A DNA stretch of 7,020 nucleotides from Actinomycetes bacterium (lineage in GTDB: Bacteria > Actinomycetota > Actinomycetes > Actinomycetales > Actinomycetaceae), in the NCBI GenBank assembly GCA_023387755.1, contig JAEWHO010000019.1, positions 1 to 7,020 on the forward strand, written 5' to 3'. A program made the translations under genes and the position numbers. Below the pieces are notes generated by a model. It saw only the letters and a list, made by a program, of their open reading frames with translations. It did not search any database and had not been told where the DNA came from. Shown here piece by piece: positions 6,737 through 7,020 of the stretch. Within the stretch, counting starts at the first letter, position 1. Each line of letters begins with the position of its first letter.

Positions 6737-6827
6737 CGCGGCCTCTGGCCCCGGGTGCCTGCGGGGGAGTGTGCGCGCGCCTCTGCCTGCGGTGCCTGCG
6801 GTTGATAGCGGTTGTGTTACCTGCGGG

Positions 6828-6846
6828 TGATAGCACTTGCTATCGC
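6828..6846. repeat. GATAG...CTATC palindrome, copy D
   Basis: TGATAGCACTTGCTATCGC. The core GATAGCA-CT-TGCTATC has perfect 7-bp arms. Relative to copy E, G-to-C in one arm is matched by C-to-G in the other. The A/T-rich flank (TTTTAGAAAG on the minus strand) shows that this copy is inverted relative to B and E. A half site lies 19 bp to the left. Confidence 0.8.
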
Positions 6847-6860
6847 TTTCTAAAACGAGA

Positions 6861-6947
6861 CATGTCTCTGCGCGAGCGGGGAGAGGGCAGGATGCAGGCC
6901 TCGGCTCCGGCATCATCTCGCATGTCCCTGCGCGAGCGGGGAGAAGG
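6861..6947. repeat. 27-bp direct repeat, two copies
   Basis: Units 6861-6887 and 6921-6947 match at 25 of 27 positions and start 60 bp apart. Both contain CTGCGCGAGCGGGGAGA. The first unit overlaps a 12-bp perfect palindrome, GAGACATGTCTC (6857-6868). The second runs into the flank of palindrome copy E. Confidence 0.85.
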
Positions 6948-6964
6948 GGTGTTGTTTTGGAAAC

Positions 6965-6983
6965 TGATAGGAACTCCTATCGC
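6965..6983. repeat. GATAG...CTATC palindrome, copy E
   Basis: TGATAGGAACTCCTATCGC. The core GATAGGA-AC-TCCTATC has perfect 7-bp arms, so with copy D it is the best-formed member of the family. The flank GTGTTGTTTTGGAAAC (6949-6964) resembles that of copy B. Confidence 0.8.
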
Positions 6984-7020
6984 GTGCGGAGGGGGTGAGG
7001 CGCGCGGGGACGTGCGGGGG

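Larger units (their letters stand above)
6693..7020. other. Region upstream of the ImmA/IrrE gene: repeats, no gene
   Basis: No credible gene is present; open frames here read as Pro/Arg/Ala-rich low-complexity peptide. The region holds the G-quadruplex motif, palindrome copies D and E, a half site TGATAGC (6803-6809) and a 27-bp direct repeat. A promoter for the ImmA/IrrE-DUF4411 pair should lie here, but no clear -35/-10 pair could be assigned. Confidence 0.6.

Noticed and set aside
6693..6836. N-terminal extension of the peptidase frame to 6836
   Set aside because: It is Pro/Arg-rich low complexity, covers the G-quadruplex region and part of palindrome D, and has no family support.

Overview
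The window is GC-rich, has short intergenic spacing and strong GGAGG-type ribosome binding sites, and uses GTG and TTG as well as ATG as likely starts. This suggests a high-GC Gram-positive bacterium (Actinomycetota), but no taxonomic marker is present, so the assignment is tentative. All recognisable genes lie on the minus strand and read from right to left.

Layout in transcription order: (1) 6627-7020 holds no gene. It carries two copies of a palindromic element, a 27-bp direct repeat and a G-quadruplex motif, upstream of the first operon. (2) 5448-6626 encodes an ImmA/IrrE-family zinc metallopeptidase with an N-terminal XRE-like region. Its stop codon overlaps the start of (3) a 164-residue DUF4411/PIN-like protein at 4954-5448. 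Together they look like a two-gene toxin-antitoxin-type or regulatory cassette. (4) 4382-4953 is a 572-bp gap with three more palindromes, a 30-bp tandem repeat and a tandem operator-like pair just upstream of the next operon. (5) 1430-4381 encodes a 983-residue SNF2-like helicase that matches DrmD of class 1 DISARM. (6) 1-1433 is the first 477 residues of the next gene, overlapping by ATGA. Its N-terminal half matches the DISARM adenine methyltransferase DrmMI and it runs off the window.

The region is therefore a defence island. A class 1 DISARM restriction-like system begins here, and drmA, drmB and drmC would be expected to the left of the window. Directly upstream sits a protease/PIN cassette. 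The least explained feature is a family of 19-bp elements (core GATAGSA-NN-TSCTATC, with paired compensatory changes) that occurs three times before drmD and twice, plus a half site, before the ImmA/IrrE gene. It could be a shared operator linking the two units, or a REP-like dispersed repeat. The sequence alone does not decide between these.
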